Counted from the first letter of the stretch, positions 32,497 to 45,516 are shown. The stretch is 64,000 nt of DNA from Engraulis encrasicolus (GCF_034702125.1 NC_085878.1:17535057-17599056), one strand, 5' to 3'. Numbers and translations are program-made. The notes: generated by a model not told the origin, from the sequence alone.

Positions 32497-32646
32497 GATC
32501 TAACACATGGGACGTGACGTATGCACGGATCCAATCGAAGCACTTTCTACTCACGCCGAATGGCTGAGAGGCTGTCAGTCATCCCCTGGGCCGCCCTTAG
32601 GGCATAAATAGCTGGGTATGACGCAGCCTCGGCCTCTTTCAATACT
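32497..32646 (+). repeat. DIRS left inverted terminal repeat
   Basis: GATCTAACACATGGGACGTG ... GGCCTCTTTCAATACT, the inverse of 38085-38235 with one small indel. It contains a TATA-like GGGCATAAATAG. Confidence 0.9.
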
Positions 32647-32945
32647 TCGATAGAAGTGATCCGTCAAGCAACTTACGACTTTATCTCAGATTCGAGTTTT
32701 CAACCGTGTGCTTCAACTCTTTCAAGCCGGTGAGTGGATTTTCTCTGGTCACAGGCTTTGGGTGCTACGAGTTGATTTTTGTTTCTTTGTATTTGGCTAT
32801 TTAGCTTCTAGCTTGCAAGTTTGCTACTTCTGTCAGCTCTGCTTGCTAGTGGTTGCTACGTTAGCTAACTGGAGCATTCACTCGGTAGTTTTCTTTAGAA
32901 TTCGGACCGATTGTGAGTGTTAACTGTTTCTCTGGTGTGTCTAGG

Positions 32946-33095
32946 ATGTCGAGGCTGCTGTACCCGGAGTGCCCGCACAGCAGTGGACAAGGGGACCGGC
33001 ACCGATTTTGCATTGTCTGTCTCGGCAGAGAGCACGCCGAGGCAGCGCTGTCGGGCGGTTCTACCTGCGAATTCTGTGCTGAAATGACACTCTAA
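32946..33095 (+). pseudogene. DIRS gag-like N-terminus, separated by a frameshift
   Basis: MSRLLYPECPHSSGQGDRHR with Cys/His pairs continuing FCIVCLGREHAEAA and CEFCAEM, a zinc-binding-like N-terminal motif. It stops at 33093-33095; the following ORF is in another frame but flows on from it. Confidence 0.6.
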
Positions 33096-33195
33096 AATCA
33101 CTAAGCACTCGGCTTACTGGAAACGCAGAGAGGCGAGAGAAGCTGCTGCCCAGGTTGAGGCGATTCCCACAGCCGAAGGCAGCACAGATCACGAT

Positions 33196-34536
33196 ATGGA
33201 GGGGCATGACTGTCGCGAGCCCGCCACAGCCAACCCCTCTCCCACCTTGCCATCTGGCGGGAGTTCACACCACGAGGCAGCGGGGGAGCTAGCTGCACCA
33301 GCCCCACATGCAAGAGTGAGGTCGCACCACGAGGCGGTGGAGTTACCGCGTGGCTTCCACAACCAGCCCCTGCCAGAACTGGTATTTGGGCAGGAGTCGG
33401 AGGAACAGCCAGAGGACTTCAGTGATGCAGAGGGGTATTATGGTGAATATGAGGAGGAGGTGGTCGAAGAGTCCCGGGCATCCTCTCCCCCGGTAGGTTC
33501 GAGGACACTGGGTCTGCAGCTGCACGAGGTGGCTACCAGGGCAGCTAGCAAACTCGGCCTCCCTCTCCCCACCCCCCCCAGCACAGAGATGTCGTTGCTC
33601 GATGGTGAATACTACGCTGGGCCCCAAACACCGGCGCCCTGCCCGATCCCGTTTTTTCCGGAAGTGCACAGGGAGCTAGTCAAGACCTGGAGCAACCCCT
33701 ATTCGGCCCGTGCCCCAGTCCCAGGTTTTGCTGCCTACATGCATATGGACCAGGCCAAGGAGTGTGGATATCTCTCCTTCCCACCGGTGGAGGATACGGT
33801 GGCGAGTTACTTGTCGCCCTCTTCACCTGCATTGCGCCTGGGCCGCAAACCTCTCCTGCCGTCTCCAGTGGCCAGGCTCCATGCCACTCTCGCTGAAAAG
33901 TCCTACCTGGCGGCTGGACAAGCAGCATGCTCCATCAACACAGCGGCGTTGCTGCAGAGATATCAGGCCAAGCTACTCACGGAGCTGTCTAATACGCTGG
34001 ATGCTGAGAGTGAGTTGGTGGTGGAACTGCGCAGGGCGACTGACCTGTCTCTCCGCCTCACGCGCTGTTCATCTCAGGCAGTGGGCCGTGCTATGGGGGT
34101 GGCAGTAGCAACACAGCGTTCTCTGTGGCTGTCCCTGGAACAGCTGTCGGAACGGGAGAAGGCCCCACTCCTAGATGCCCCGGTGAGTGCTGAAGGAGTG
34201 TTTGGTGATGCTGTGGGGACAATGACTGCTAAATTTGAGGTGGAGCAGAAAAGCCGGGAGGCTTTCATGGCCTGGATGCCACGCAGCAGAGGGCCTGGAT
34301 GCCCCCCGGGTGGACCAGCTCCAGCTCCTGGCATGAAGCGGGGGAGTGGATCCCGTTCTCCAGCTCTTCCAGCTAAGATGCCGGCAAGGAGAGGATGGCA
34401 GCGACACCCGTTTAGGCCGCCGCCCCAGCCTCAGCCACAGGCCCCACAGCCAGCACCCCAGCAGCAGCAGAGAGCGCCGTTCGTCCCGCGCCAGACTACT
34501 GCCCGCCGTGGTGGTGCGAACAGGACGCGGACCTGA
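33196..34536 (+). CDS. DIRS ORF1 (gag-like), 446 codons open
   Basis: Acidic and Pro-rich N-terminal half (EESEEQPEDFSDAEGYYGEY-like region), a middle section with VEDTVASYLSPSS and AEKSYLAAGQAACSINTAALL, and a basic, Gln/Pro-rich C-terminus. This matches the general layout of the DIRS ORF1 structural protein, presumed to package element RNA. The open frame extends upstream of this ATG to about 33091. Function is inferred from position; there is no enzymatic motif. Confidence 0.75.
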   Translation: MEGHDCREPATANPSPTLPSGGSSHHEAAGELAAPAPHARVRSHHEAVELPRGFHNQPLPELVFGQESEEQPEDFSDAEGYYGEYEEEVVEESRASSPPVGSRTLGLQLHEVATRAASKLGLPLPTPPSTEMSLLDGEYYAGPQTPAPCPIPFFPEVHRELVKTWSNPYSARAPVPGFAAYMHMDQAKECGYLSFPPVEDTVASYLSPSSPALRLGRKPLLPSPVARLHATLAEKSYLAAGQAACSINTAALLQRYQAKLLTELSNTLDAESELVVELRRATDLSLRLTRCSSQAVGRAMGVAVATQRSLWLSLEQLSEREKAPLLDAPVSAEGVFGDAVGTMTAKFEVEQKSREAFMAWMPRSRGPGCPPGGPAPAPGMKRGSGSRSPALPAKMPARRGWQRHPFRPPPQPQPQAPQPAPQQQQRAPFVPRQTTARRGGANRTRT

Positions 34537-34909
34537 GGATCACGTCCTGAAGAGAGGGGGGGGGGGGGAGGAGTTTTCCCCTCAGCGAAAAAGGACTGCC
34601 TGTTGCTCACATGCACCACTCATGTCAAGCACGTTGTGCCAGTTTCCACAAGCACTATACACACAAACAGAAAATGTTTTCTCCCCCTCTCTGTATCCAA
34701 TATTAAAACAGCATTCTCTCACCCATGTGTACCTAAACAGTGTGACAAGCTGCCCTCAGAGCTTGACCCCCTCCTTAGACGGTGCGGGAATAAAGCCGAA
34801 TATAGACAAATTGACCATGAGCGGGGAAAACCCCGACCAATTGAGTCTAGATCAAAGATTAAAAGGTTTGGCGATGAGCGGGAGCGTCCCCGACCAATGA
34901 AAATACTCC

Positions 34910-37310
34910 ATGCCATGCCTAGAGGCATGCGTGGAAAACTGGCGCAAATGCGCACAGGCATCACCCTGGGTTTTGAAGACTGTCTCAGTGTGCTACACAA
35001 TTCAGTTTGCTCGCCCCCCACCAAAATTCAGCAGGGTGATTCAAACCGTAGTTCCGGAGGGTCAGGTCCCCTTCCTACAGGAGGAAATAGACTCCTTGTT
35101 GTTGAAAAATGCAATAGAGATGGTGCCACAAGGGGAAGAAAACGCAGGCTTTTACAGCCGGTATTTTCTTGTCCCGAAAAAGGCGGGGGATTTCGTCCAA
35201 TCTTAGATTTAAGGAGGCTGAACAAATCACTCATGAAAAGAAAATTCAGGATGCTGACCAACCGCCAGCTCCTTCAATTTGTGAAACCAAACGACTGGTT
35301 TGTAACCATAGACCTGAAGGATGCATATTTTCACATAGAGGTGGTGCCAAGGCATCGGAAATTTCTCAGATTTGCATTCAAAGGGAAAGCATATCAGTTT
35401 TCACGTCTCCCATTCGGTCTAGCCCTATCCCCTTTTCTGTTCACAAAGTGTCTGGAAGCAGCAGTCGCACCATTACGCCAGCAGGGGGTGCGCTTGTTCA
35501 ACTTTCTAAACGACTGCCTTCTTTGCTGCCACTCGCAAGAGTTAGCTGCACAGCAGGCCAGTCTTGTGCAGGCACACCTAGGCCAGTTGGGCTTTGTGAT
35601 AAACAGGAAGAACTGTGTTCTCAAACCAAGTCAGACTTCACAGTTCCTAGGCATGACACTGAATTCTGTGACTATGACAGCTCACCTCTCTCTGGAGAGA
35701 GCAGCCGCAATCAAGGCATGTGTGGCCCAATTCAGAATAGGCCAATTGGTGTCATCTCACCTCTGCCAGAGGCTGCTGGGAATGATGGCAGCTGCAGCAG
35801 TCTCCCTGCCAATGGGGCTACTGCGCATGCTGCCTTTTCAAATGTGGTGTCTGTCTCTGAAGCTCAACCCCTCCAGAGACAAATACCGCAAAATAGTAGT
35901 GAATTCAAAGTGCAGGAAGGCCCTCACAATATGGAGATCCTCCCAATTTCTCAGTGCGGGAACGTCTCTAGGCATAGTGACGCACCGAGTGGTGATTACG
36001 ACCGACGCGTCTACAACTGGTTGGGGGGCAGTCTGCAACGGGAGATCGGTGAACGGTCGTTGGTCTGCAGCCCAGGCCAAAGCTCATATAAATGTGTTGG
36101 AGCTGCAGACAGTGTTTCTAGCCCTACGGTACTTTTTGTCAGTGGTGAAAGGCCATCATGTTCTGGTGAGGACCGACAACACCACGGCCATGGCATACAT
36201 AAATCGCCAGGGGGGCGTGCGCTCCCTGGCTTTACACCGGTTGGCGAACAGTTTACTGCTATGGGCAGCAGATCACTTGTTGTCTCTTAGAGCAGTTCAT
36301 ATTCCAGGTCACCTCAACTGTGGAGCAGACCTCCTCTCAAGGGGCAACCCGCAGGCAGCAGACTGGCGCCGCCATCCCCTGGTATGGCGGCGGTTCTACA
36401 AAGCCGAAGTGGACTTGTTTGCCACGAGACAGAACACACACTGTCAGCTTTGGTTCTCTCTGGGGGGGAGACGACCCACCTCTGGGGGTGGACGCACTGG
36501 CACACCCGTGGCCGGGCGGACGTCTTTATGCATTTCCTCCAGTGCCTCTAATTCCTCAGGTGCTGAGCAGAGTCATGGAGGAGAGGAGAGAACTGTTGTT
36601 AATAGCCCCCCTGTGGCCGAACCGGCCATGGGTCGCAGAGTTGAACAGGATGTCAGTACAGCCGCCGTGGGAGTTGCCCTCACGGAGGGACCTGCTGTCA
36701 CAGGCGGGAGGATCCATATGGCACCCCCGGCCGGAGCTGTGGCAGCTCATGGCCTGGCACCTGAAAGGGGAAGGCTGTTAGCATCAGGACTATCTGAGGC
36801 AGTAGTCAATACTATTCAGAGTGCTAGGGCTCCATCAACTCGCTCTCTCTATACGCTGAAATGGCGTTTATTCGAGCAGTGTTGTATCTCACGGGGTCAT
36901 GACCCTATCAACTGTGCTGTAGGTGTCATATTAGATTTTTTGCAGCACATGTTTGATGATGGTCAGGCTGCCTCTACACTAAAGGTGTATGTGGCAGTTA
37001 TCTCTGCTTGTCATGTGGGCATAGGTGGTGCAACACCTGGTAACCACCCTCTGGTGTCACGATTTATGGCTGGGGTGAGACGGCTCAGGGCCCCTCACAA
37101 ACAGCTGGTGCCCTCATGGGATCTGTTAGTAGTGTTACGTGCTCTTACTGGGCCTCCCTTTGAGCCCCTGAGTGAGGTGGACATGAAGCTTGTTTCCCTA
37201 AAGACGGCTTTCTTGCTGGCCCTGGTGTCAGCAAAACGCATAGGTGATATTCAAGCTCTCTCAGTGAGCTCGACTTGTATGCAGTTCTCCGGAGCAGGTG
37301 ATAAGGTCCA
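34910..37310 (+). pseudogene. DIRS pol: reverse transcriptase, RNase H and recombinase N-part, frameshifted
   Basis: The N-part (34910 to about 35190) is in one frame (FYSRYFLVPKKAG). The main part is in the next: RT motif A FVTIDLKDAYFHI, then YQFSRLPFGLALSPF. The catalytic YxDD box reads FLND, losing the first Asp. RNase H follows: TTDASTTGWGAV, VRTDNTTAMAYINRQGG, HIPGHLNCGADLLSR. Near 36466 a G-run shifts the frame into LLLIAPLWPNRPW, and from about 36775 the frame returns for the recombinase start, TLKWRLFEQC and AKRIGDIQAL (first catalytic Arg). DIRS ORFs naturally overlap in different frames, so not every shift need be damage. Confidence 0.8.
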
Positions 37311-37748
37311 AATGCCGCATACACGCCCAAGGTAGTATCTACTCCTTTCCGTAATCAAGTCATTGAGTTAGTCAGCTTCTCACCGCCTCCCTTTGCATCA
37401 GCAGAGGAGGAGCAGTTGAACAAACTGTGCCCGGTGCGGGCTCTCCATTGCTATGGGGAGCGCACCAGGTCTTTCAGGCAGTCTGATCAGTTATTTGTGT
37501 GTTTTGGCACTCAGGCTAAGGGTAGGCCACTGTCAAAACCAAGCCTATCACGCTGGATAGTGGAAACTATTGAGCTGGCTTACAGCAGCCAGTCTCTGGA
37601 AGCTCCAGAGGGACTGTGCGCTCATTCGACTCGAGGAGTCTCTTCTTCTTGGGCCTTACTGAAGGGTGTCTCCATAGAAGAGATATGTAGAGCAGCCAGT
37701 TGGAATTCTCATCACACATTCATTGGTTATTATGTTAGAAGTGAGTGA
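37310..37748 (+). pseudogene. DIRS tyrosine recombinase C-terminal part
   Basis: Continues the recombinase in a third frame: NAAYTPKVVSTPFR, CPVRALHCYGERT, then the catalytic HxxR box AHSTRGV and the nucleophile region HTFIGYYVR. The active-site residues Arg, His-x-x-Arg and Tyr are all present across the frame break near 37310. Confidence 0.75.
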
Positions 37749-37954
37749 GCCTAGCTTTCTGCAGGGTGTTCTGGGAGCAGGGAACATGTGATTACCCAGA
37801 TTTACAACCCATTTGGAAGTGTAACAAATGCATAACATGTTGGTCTCTAATGTGCTTAATCACCACATATTATCCCTGCATTTACCCCTATTAATAATAA
37901 GCCCATAAGGTGGGTGCTTAGGCCTCCACTGTAATTCACGCGTGATGGGATACG

Positions 37955-38046
37955 GTCCCATGTGTTAGATCGCAGTCCACTGCGATAGGGAACGTCTGGG
38001 TCACGACTGTGACCTCGGTTCCCTTAGCAGGGACCAGATCTAACAC
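37955..38046. repeat. DIRS internal complementary region
   Basis: 37955-37990 is the exact reverse complement of the left end (32478-32513). 37994-38046 is the reverse complement of the right end (38226-38278) with one mismatch. The three bases between, AAC, are the complement of the flanking GTT. The region therefore encodes the joined ends of the circle. Confidence 0.92.
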
Positions 38047-38084
38047 TGCGTGGCGATTACAGTGCCTTGCTGGGCATAATGCTC

Positions 38085-38235
38085 AGTATTGAAAGAGGCC
38101 GAGGCTGCGTCATACCCAGCTATTTATGCCCTAAGGGCGGGCCCAGGGGATGACTGACAGCCTCTCAGCCATTCGGCGTGAGTAGAAAGTGCTTCGATTG
38201 GATCCGTGCATACGTCACGTCCCATGTGTTAGATC
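38085..38235 (-). repeat. DIRS right inverted terminal repeat
   Basis: AGTATTGAAAGAGGCC ... CCCATGTGTTAGATC, inverted relative to the left repeat. Confidence 0.9.
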
Positions 38236-38281
38236 TGGTCCCTGCTAAGGGAACCGAGGTCACAGTCATGACCCAGACGTT

Positions 38282-39870
38282 CTCTCCTGTCCTCCTCTCC
38301 CTTCCTCTCTTCTCCTCTCCTCCCTCTCTTCTGTGCATTGTCCATGGTATTTGACTTATGCTGTGTGTGAAGTTTGAATGATGCTGTGTGGAGGATGTGA
38401 AGTTTTGTAGTGTGGTTATGTGTTTTTGTTGAGATGTGTTTTGTTAGAGGTGTAGTTTGTGTGACGCGTGTTGAAGGCATGCTGTGTTTGTGTGAGGTGT
38501 AGGCCTATAGGCCCTACTGTATGTGAGGTTTGAGTGATGGCGTGTGAGGTTTTGTAGTGTTTGGCTGTCTGTCTGTGTTTGGCTGTATGCTAAATGTCTG
38601 TGTATGTATGTGGCATGTGTGATGTGATTCACTGTTTTCAGAAGAAATGGAATACAAACTAATAGAATGGAATACAATGGAATAGAATAAAACTACATTG
38701 CAAATAATGAAAATAATGGGGGGGGGGGGTAATGAAATGGAATAAATAGAACTGGGGTGGAAATGTTTAAAATGGATGATGTGAAATGTTGAGAGGTAGA
38801 CACTAGACAGGAGGTTGTGTGCTCATGTCAGTGGAGCTGGAAATAGGGATAGAGCACAGAGACAGGCTAATTTGGCAGCACTGAGGGAAAGGAGGGTGGT
38901 GGAGGAGAAGAGCATGGGCAGAAAGGGGCACATTTAAAAATTGCAAAGAAAATAAAATATTAATAATAATTAAATTTAGTAAATAAAATATTGTCTTTTT
39001 TTTAGGGGGGGGGGGGGTCGGGTGCGTTGGGGCTCGCGATAGTTTGTCACCTTTTTCAACCCTCCTGACTTTGCAGGTATGATATTAAGAACAACACTCA
39101 GACATAGCCTACGTGACCACGTACTTTCTGCATTGCTTATTCTGTCTCAGCAAGTAAATCAGTGATTCTACGATTCCCCTACGCTTTTGGCAAAAGCAAA
39201 ATGTCAATTATCAGTATTTTTTTTTCAACTAAATGACCTAGATGTTTACATAGTGTATATATTTAAGTTTCCAAACAAACAAATTGCCAAGCTTAATCTT
39301 AAATCATTTGATAAATACTCTAATGAAAGCAAACATTTGCTTAATTATTTTGTCAACAGTGTTATGGACAAATACTATGTCATTTCAAACATATATAAAA
39401 ATGCTACAGAGTTGAAACAATATACGTTTGAAAGTGCTTATGTCCCTTAGCAATAATGTTGTCATTAATCTGTGCAACTGATATAGAAAATGTGATTGTT
39501 GAGCTTCATAAGTAGGATTTTATGATTCACTGTGATACAGACTGACACATTTTTCATTATAAATCCCTGTAACATCTGATTTGAATTTAGTCACCCTCCT
39601 TACACAAGACTTCCTTCTCCAGAGATAATCCCTAGTGTCTGTTCATAGGATTTTTCCAACACATAAGGGATCAATAGCTCAAAAACACTTTCAAAACAGT
39701 CAACCGTGTTACTCAACTGTGTTATGGTCAACAGTGCAGGGGAACAAGTCGGCACTTTTTTAGGAGAAAAAACAGAGCAGACAAACAGATCTCCCTAGAA
39801 CACAAATTATTTTGTTTGTCTGTCAATATGGACATAAAGTGGCAAAAACATACTCCTCCTCAACTGTCAT
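38282..39870. other. intergenic, low-complexity patches only
   Basis: TGTG-rich sequence (38340-38640), two poly-G runs (38718-38729 and about 39006-39018) and AT-rich DNA. No exon recognised. Confidence 0.45.
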
Positions 39871-40068
39871 CAGTGTTGCCAGATTGGGCTGGTTCCCGCC
39901 CAATTGGGCTGCTTAGGATGGCCGTGTGCGGGTAAAAATGGCATCTATCAGAAAAACCTGCCCACTTTTTGCCATAGAAATCAATAGAATTGGGCAGGAT
40001 TTTGTGCTTCTAGGCGGATTTTGAACATTTTTTGGGCTGGAAATCATCAGCCTCATCTGGCAACCCTG
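39871..40068. mobile_element. hAT-type MITE with perfect 8 bp target duplication
   Basis: Ends CAGTGTTGCCAGATTGGGC and CTCATCTGGCAACCCTG. It is flanked by ACTGTCAT at 39863-39870 and 40069-40076. No ORF. Confidence 0.8.
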
Positions 40069-40076
40069 ACTGTCAT

Positions 40077-41110
40077 CGCTAATTGTAACACCATTGACGG
40101 TAACACGGTTGACATTTCAGCCATTTTTATGGTGTTGTGCTAACTGAGGACCTCAGAAGTTCCACCACAACACCTTAATCAATTAATGTATCTGTATGCT
40201 TTATCTGTGTTTTTCTACATGTGATTTATAATTCAGATTCTTATGAATATGTTGATAACACAGTTGACAGGCAATTTTCCCGCTATGAGAACATGAAAAA
40301 GAATGGATTAAATTATGGAAGGATGGAGCTCAAAACTTACCAAAAACTCTTCCCATATCCTGCCAAAGAGGTTATGACATCACGTGATGTTATTCGTATG
40401 GCCTAAGACCAAACCATTACTGATTTATGGAGGGGGTTTCAGACCGTGACACGGTTAACACAGTTTTCGTGGACACACACAAAATGGCAAATTTCATGTA
40501 TAATGGAAAGGACAGTGGTCTTTCTGACAGTTTTGTCATATTGCGATGATTACAGTGAATCAACATTTGCAATCGTCCTGGGCAAAACAAGTTTCTTTAC
40601 ATGCTAATATGAAGACTGAATCTGACATTTGGAAAACAGGACGGCATGAAAACGCCCAAAACCAGTATTAAATATTCATTCTTGCTGAGGGAAATAATGC
40701 CATGTCTACTATTACGAGGTTAACTCTCTCCCTGTTAACTCTCCTAACAATATGTGTGCATTAAAACGTGTAAGTCAGTATGTAAGATCATAAGTGCGTG
40801 GATGTGGTGAAAAGGCAACCAAGAATACCTTCTCTGAGCCCCGGGCAAACGCAAACTCATGTCTTCATTGACGGTCAGCTCAATCTCCAGAGCCGTTCTC
40901 CAGCTGGCTCTCTTTCAGCATTCATCGTTGTGAGGGAAACCCCACGATATTCCATAAAATACAAAGGTCCATAATATCCATAAATGCCCAAGTGCGATAA
41001 GGGTCCATATATCCGTGAGCTCTGTGAGCAGGGTACCTCCAATGCTGGCCAAACAAGCTCCAGCATGCGAGCAGCTTGCTCACCAGTTCACCAGCCACCA
41101 ACTCCCAGGG
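40077..41110. other. intergenic, nothing firm
   Basis: A GC-richer patch at 40840-41100 has short open frames and a donor-like site on the minus strand (GAGAAG/GTATTC near 40830), but no protein I recognise. Confidence 0.35.
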
Positions 41111-41401
41111 GTGCATCCCAATATGTGACCTTGCCTCCTCCACTTGTGCTTGTCTCCTCGTCCCGCCTCCTGGCCCCTCCTCCGTGGAGAAAACGATAAA
41201 GTTTCCCAGCTGTCAGCCTCGCCACAACAACTTTTGAGGGACTGTTTTTCATTCACCATCCCAATTGCAAATGAGAAAAAGACTTTACAATTGAGCTTTT
41301 GCAAGATATTGAAATATAATGCTGTTGTCAGTGATGTCATCATGACGAGAAGCAAGTGGAGGAGGCAAGTGGAGGAGGCAAGGTCACATATTAAAACGCA
41401 C
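41111..41401. mobile_element. MITE with TIR GTGCATCCCAATATG, copy 2
   Basis: Very close to the copy at 13259-13549, same orientation, same terminal inverted repeats. Confidence 0.75.
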
Positions 41402-41867
41402 TCCAGGTGTTCTCCCGCTTCCCTTTCAAAAAGGCTTCCACTGTTCTTAAAGGCACAGAGCCTCAAAAGGTAGTCGTGCCCCCATGTGGTGTGGATGTGG
41501 TAGTGTGTTGTCTAGTCTACATGCAACTACAATATCCCTCCGTAACACTACACTTTCTGTATTATATGAAAGATAAATGTTTTCTAATGTCCAAAACATC
41601 ATTGGATGCAGTTAATAGTTAGTGGAATTGGCAAATAAAATCCACGGACTAAAAAGTGTAGCCGAATCAGAGAATCACTCAAATGTGAATAAAACGACAA
41701 CTCAAACCAAAATTCAATAATACATGACCCCTGAAAAAAAAAAAATCAAAAAAAAAAAAATCATGATAATAATAATACATGACCCCTTGTAATTATACTT
41801 TCAAACCCTTGATATGTAGCCTACAGCTCGATCACTTTTCATCGTTAACTACTTGCACTAACACAAA

Positions 41868-41948
41868 ACACACACACACACACACACTGGCCTACTGCAC
41901 TGACTCAAAAGCACACACACACACACACACACACGCACGCACGCACAC
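41868..41948. repeat. two short (CA)n runs
   Basis: CA arrays at about 41868-41887 and 41911-41948. Confidence 0.85.
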
Positions 41949-42099
41949 GTTGCTGCTGCTACATGCCTGTTACTTGAATGACTGTACTGGAAAAACTACT
42001 TGCCAACCCAAAGGTAAACATACACACATCCAACTTCTCAGCTCTGTTTCAAACTGGGTTATTTATCTCTATGTGACAATACTACCACCAGTTTTAGAA

Positions 42100-42487
42100 T
42101 GTCACAATAGGACAATGTAAATATTGCACAATTGTTCATTGCAAATTGCTTAGGCCTACTTATTATTTATTATTATTGCACAATGCTACTATCACTATGT
42201 CTGAATTGTCACAATAGGACATAAATTGAAAATGCACAACAATTCCTTTTTTTAATATGTTCTATGTATGTCTTCTGTTGCCCAGTCTTGCACTTTATAT
42301 GTCTGTATGTGTATTGTAGGTACTCTAGGTGTAATGTACAGTATGTGTACTGTCTATGGTTAACTGTCTATGTCCATACCTTAAGTCTATGTCTATGTCT
42401 GCATGAGAAAGTAAGAAACATAATTTCAATTCTTTGTATGACCAGTGCATGTAAAAAAAATGTCAATAAAGCCGACTTGACTTGACT
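42100..42487 (+). repeat. dispersed repeat ending in CAATAAAGCCGACTTGACTTGAC
   Basis: The end GTCAATAAAGCCGACTTGAC followed by TTGAC repeats resembles the 3' tail of a fish retroposon. The 5' end is not visible. Confidence 0.4.
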
Positions 42488-42489
42488 AT

Positions 42490-43838
<1,349 letters not shown>

Positions 43839-44489
43839 CTATATTTTGAATAGATACGTGGGAAAGTGTGATATTCCTTCATTATTTTTTTTTCTCATAT
43901 GGTTCCTGTTCCTGATGTTGGTCTCAAAAGGAAGCTTATTTCACACCACTTACAGAAGGCCCTATATAACTCTTCAGATTCCTGATTAAACTCATGAACA
44001 CAAGAATTCAGGCTGATAATTGCTGGCCCTGGGTTACAACATGCTGGCATTCAAGTTCACCTTGCTTTTCCATTAAAATATTAAAACTGTTCTCCAGCTA
44101 GGCAGGTTTGCCTACTTTAGGCTGTAAGCTAAACTTTAATTGAATCCCACGAATGGCCACAAGATCAGCTGAAAAGCTCGAGCTGCAGAACCATTTTAGG
44201 AACTGAAACTTGCACTGAAGCCTAATTCTACCACAGCTTGTCTCTGTTTATTCTCTTCATAGCCACAGGACACCGCGGCTCCACTACAGTAGCATTCACA
44301 TGCTCTGCAGAAGCATGATGCTCCTGCACTTTAATGGTCAGTCAGTTGCTGTTGTAGCACTTGGACCTTATGCACATCAAGCAGTCCTCATGTCCACCCC
44401 ACTTCCTTTCAACACTTCAATATTTAATTTATTAATGGCTCTCACTTCTATAGCCTATTGCATGCACAGATGCATACGCAGGCAGGCGT

Positions 44490-44491
<2 letters not shown>

Positions 44492-44521
<30 letters not shown>
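44492..44521. repeat. (CA)n microsatellite
   Basis: About 30 bases of CA. Confidence 0.9.
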
Positions 44522-44523
<2 letters not shown>

Positions 44524-44828
44524 TAATTATATATTGGACCGGGGATATCAGGATGTTGCATTGTGATGCATTATGAGTCATCATCATCATCATCAACAAC
44601 TATTGGTGTTACAGTTTTCAGCCATCACACATAATACTTTAAACACGCTTATGCGCGATACCAAAAACCCTTACTGAGAAGAAAAATGTTGCCTTCTTGT
44701 AGAAAAAAGTATCAAAGTGTATCATAAAAGTGACTGTTGTGATGCACTGTGCTAATCCACAATGTTATATGGGCAACATTGCAGAGGTAGCCTGATAAAC
44801 CAGACTAAATGTGGGAACATTTTTCCGT

Positions 44829-44975
44829 CCAGCTGGTGGCGCTGGTTCACCAGGCTATTGCAGAGGGGCATCCAGGTTCAAATCTGGCCTGGGTCATTTC
44901 CCACCCCTATACTGTATATTTCAATCATTTAATTTATTCTCTCTACTGTCCTAGCCAATAACAAAGGTACAAAAT
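44829..44975 (+). mobile_element. tRNA-derived SINE
   Basis: A-box-like CTGGTGGCGCTGG, B box GGTTCAAATC at 44875, then the GGGTCATTTCCCACCCC body and the CTACTGTCCTAGCC(A)ATAACAAAGG tail shared by several fish SINEs. Confidence 0.6.
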
Positions 44976-44993
44976 ACCCCATTTTTATTTGTA

Positions 44994-44999
44994 TTTCTT
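44994..44999 (-). terminator. polyadenylation signal for cadherin paralogue B
   Basis: AATAAA on the minus strand downstream of the last exon of B, on the far side of the SINE insertion. Confidence 0.4.
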
Positions 45000-45222
45000 A
45001 AAATATATAATAAAATGTATCCAGTTACAAAAAACACATACAGTATATCAACAAGGTTACCATCAATCTGGATGACACCACAGTCAAGGCACAGCCTGTA
45101 GGCTACATCACAAATACTATACTGAGTGCCTGCTGTCAAGTATCTGCATATCAGTAAGCAAAGAGGAAGATCCTGACCACTCACAACTCGTCTTCTCTTC
45201 CTCCGTACATGTCAGCTAGTTT

Positions 45223-45467
45223 ATTTTTTAAACTTCCGCCAAGGAGGGTATGTTTTCAGTCACATTGGTTTGCCTGTTTGTTTGTTTGTGTGTTTGTTTG
45301 TCTGTCTGTCAGCAGGACAACTCAAAAGGTTATGACAGTTAGAGAGGCGACAGGAAGTGAGTAGGGAGAGAGATAGGGAAGGCTCAGCAAATGATCTCAG
45401 GCCAGAGTCAAACCCGGGTCGCCCGCATAGCAGTGCAGTGCCCAGCCGATTGAGCCACGGCTGGGCC
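45223..45467 (-). mobile_element. SINE inserted in the former tail-coding part of the last exon of paralogue B
   Basis: On the minus strand it begins GGCCCAGCCGTGGCTCAATC (A box TGGCTCAATCGG), with B box GGGTTTGACTC, then a CT-rich body. It is flanked by a 12 bp near-duplicate, GTCAGCTAGTTT (45211-45222) and GTCAGCCAGCTT (45468-45479). It splits KKLAD from MYGGREDEL. Confidence 0.75.
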
Positions 45468-45516
45468 GTCAGCCAGCTTCTTGAAGCGTGGGACCCACTC
45501 ATTTAGGCAGTCATAG

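Larger units (their letters stand above)
32478..38278 (+). mobile_element. DIRS-type tyrosine-recombinase retrotransposon
   Basis: 5801 bp between two GTT trinucleotides (32475-32477 and 38279-38281). It has DIRS architecture: inverted terminal repeats of about 150 bp (32497-32646 and 38085-38235), a gag-like ORF, reverse transcriptase plus RNase H, a tyrosine recombinase, and an internal complementary region (37955-38046). Such elements replicate through a circular DNA that the recombinase integrates without target duplication (family knowledge). Ends and ORF1 are well kept but pol is frameshifted and the polymerase active site altered, so this copy is probably inactive on its own. Confidence 0.9.

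Noticed and set aside
34603..34900. Upstream part of the long open frame before the DIRS polymerase
   Set aside because: It shows no similarity to the polymerase; the real N-terminal part is in another frame from 34910, so this stretch is probably chance open sequence.
40875..41199. Short open frames around 40.9-41.2 kb
   Set aside because: Partly within the MITE at 41111-41401, no recognisable protein, and no consistent exon boundaries.
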